35,478 nucleotides of DNA from a virus. Position numbers and translations under genes: made by a program. Positions 33,477 through 35,478 of this stretch are shown here, in pieces; the first letter of the stretch is position 1, and each line of letters starts with the position of its first letter. Location: positions 1 to 35,478 of the IMG/VR virus record IMGVR_UViG_3300025669_000120. The stretch is one strand, 5' to 3'. The notes beneath the pieces were generated by a model, which saw nothing but the letters and a program-made list of their open reading frames with translations, had not been told where the DNA came from and ran no database searches.

Positions 33477-35478
33477 TTAAGTAAATGTTCCTATTAACTT
33501 ATTACCATATTTTTTACTTATTACTGGATATTTTATTTGATTGCCTTGAAAAGTTACCTTACGCACAGTTAATGTTGGAATATAGCTTTCACTAATTTCA
33601 TTTTCTCCACCGTAAATATATAATTTTATAGTTTGGTCAGATGGAGATTGAAAGCTTGAGGTTGTTATAGTTTGTCAATCGTTTGAAGTACTTCCACTAA
33701 CCACAAATGAAGTAAATCCAGAGCCAGAGCAATAGACATACGGCAACTCAAAGCTTCCAGAATAATTATGAGAACATAAAATTTCAAATTCTATATTTTC
33801 ATTTGTAACAACATCTTTATTAATTACAAATGATTCACTTTCAATTAATTTTCAATTTTTTTCATATGGAGTTATTACAGGAACATTAATCGGTCCATCT
33901 CCATTAACTGTGTATTCAGTTAATGTAATTGCTGGTGTAAATCCACCCTCCAAACTTCCACTGTCATCACTCAAAGCACCATCAGTATCAATACTATAAG
34001 TTACCAGAGTAGCCACTGAATCAAGTTCATCTGTGCAATCGCTGAGATCATCACCTGCTTCATAAGTTAATGTAATTATAATTGTGCTACCCTCTACAAC
34101 CGTTATCCCTCGTGTTCCACCCACTACAAATACAATCTGGATATTATTACCATCTTCACCGGAAGTCGCTGCCGTGATTGTTATTTCACCACCAGATGGT
34201 AAGGTTATTGTCTTAGCCGCTGCTATATTGTCATTGTCTCCACCCTGAACCAGTAATTTGACCGTTTGGTCAATAGGAGAAACAAGCTTGCCAGATTCGG
34301 TTAAAGTCTGCTGATTATTATTGTCTGCTGTATAATGCTCTGTGTCGGTTTCGGTTAATTTAGTTGCTTTCAATTCTGATATATTGCCATCTTCATCTAT
34401 GACTATCGAGAATCTGTTATCCGATATCGCTAATGCTATCATCTCAGCATAGCTTTTTGCTCCATAGTTTTCAAGTGTGATTTTAGTCTCTGCTTGATTA
34501 TGCCAATTTCCGGAGAGATGTTCAGAAATTTCTGAGTATCCACCAGGTAAAGCAGGAAAACCGGAGTCATCAGCCAAACGGGGCTGAAAGACTATTGTTG
34601 ACCCTCCATCATTGCTGATTTTACGGAAGCCATTAATTAAATTATAATGAAAAAGACTTTGAGTGATTAATTCTGCATCCGCATTTTGTTGTGTAAATGT
34701 ATAGTTTCCCATTAAATCATAAATTCTACCCGTCTCAGAACACATCGGCACGGCTAACTCTGCAATATCAGATAGTATCTCACCATTTACAAGTTGTGTT
34801 ATCTGTGCCGCTGTAATTCCTTGCTTAAATACCTGAACATTACACATCTCAACACCATCACTATCCATTCCATAACCAGCACTATAGTAGCTACCTATAT
34901 ATTTAAATTTTGCTTTATCCCCTCCAATCAATGCGTCTGTTTTCGTTATCATTAAAACACCATTAATATAAAATTTCTTTGTTGTAGTTCCATCACCATT
35001 GTCTTTTGCTTCAATTATATAACTATTAAAATCAGTTAAATCCAACCCTGCTATATATGACCGTGTAGTTCCGTAGTCCCAATATATAAACCAATAACTT
35101 CCCACCCGTCTAAACCAGATAAGATTATTACCATCACTATAAATAAAGGGGGCAAAGTTTGTATAATTAGTTTGTCTCATAAACCATGAAACAGTCAAAG
35201 TGGCGGCTGATATAGAAGCACTTCCTTCATAACAATTCGTGCTGTTTTGCTTAATTGCATTGCTTCCAGTCAATGCTGCATCATTCCCCTCTCCACTATA
35301 ATCAATCAATTCCCCATCAACATTATAAGCAGGAGATCCCGATTTGTATAGCCACTGCTGAGCAATATTAAACTGCCCAGTCAGCATCATCTTAGCCTGA
35401 TCCGATAATGCAGGGTAATTATGCTGCAGCTTTGCCACGGCTGAAACATCTTGCCCTGCTGTAACCTCTCTATTGAGG
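33477..35478 (-). CDS. LamG-type receptor-binding / tail fibre protein, N-terminus beyond the window
   Basis: 666 residues are visible; the frame is open to the right edge. A LamG-3-like domain spans roughly the first 230 visible residues (TLTVSWFMRQTNYTNFAPFI, YWFIYWDYG, KKFYINGVLMITKTDALIGG, VEMCNVQVFKQGITAAQITQ), typical of carbohydrate-binding phage fibres. Thr/Ser-rich strand domains follow, with DQTVKLLVQGGDND and, near the end, DQTIKLYIYGGENE, a duplicated element. From about 33855 to the edge the six Trp I can count are all TGG, GC content looks higher, and no TGA occurs; the last 120 residues use TGA twice (EKNW, NDW). The gene thus looks like a mosaic with an imported binding module. 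Confidence 0.82.

Noticed and set aside
1-35478. TGA as glycine (code 25) or as a real stop with many pseudogenes
   Set aside because: TGA positions align with conserved Trp motifs in gp17, gp19, gp20, gp21 and gp23, and frames rejoin at exact codon spacing, which decay or Gly recoding would not give.

Overview
The window (35,478 bases, AT-rich) is part of the virion-structure region of a T4-like contractile-tailed phage, seen in metagenomic-style context. Every gene I can support lies on the minus strand, so the transcriptional order runs from the right edge to the left. The host cannot be named from the sequence. The decisive feature is the genetic code: TGA is read as tryptophan. With the standard code the sheath, portal, terminase, neck, protease and most other genes break into pieces; with TGA=Trp each becomes one frame of the expected length, and the TGA positions fall on family-conserved tryptophans. 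All stops are TAA or TAG.

Layout, in transcription order. 35.5-31.2 kb: a partial LamG-type receptor-binding or tail-fibre protein, small proteins and a second fibre-like protein. 31.2-25 kb: an accessory stretch with an HNH endonuclease, a NUMOD3-type homing endonuclease, a PD-(D/E)XK-like nuclease, membrane proteins that could act in lysis, and many small proteins sharing one N-terminal leader. 25.0-21.8 kb: the large terminase (gp17), fractured into two genes by an atypically split intein with a free-standing endonuclease gene between the halves. 21.7-18.7 kb: the portal (gp20) carrying a full HNH intein. 18.6-16.1 kb: core-like small proteins and the prohead protease (gp21). 16.1-11.8 kb: a membrane protein and structural or decoration-type proteins with tandem repeats. 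11.8-7.7 kb: a truncated homing endonuclease, a leader protein, a ribosomal protein bS21 homologue, the scaffold (gp22) and the major capsid protein (gp23), followed by a clear intrinsic terminator. 7.6-0 kb: leader proteins, neck proteins (gp13, gp14-like), tail completion protein (gp15), a Vsr-like homing endonuclease, tail sheath (gp18), tail tube (gp19) and a partial baseplate-hub protein.

How it fits together: gp20, gp21, gp22 and gp23 build and mature the prohead; gp17 packages DNA through gp20; gp13, gp14 and gp15 join head to the gp18/gp19 tail. About 18 small genes begin with variants of MKKSELKKIIREELLKE. Its end resembles the predicted gp21 cleavage site in gp23 (LIKE|A), so I infer a capsid-targeting leader that loads a varied set of proteins into the prohead. 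That family, the split-intein terminase and the recoding are the most interesting points. Several genes look broken by single-base A-run indels, which may be sequencing errors.
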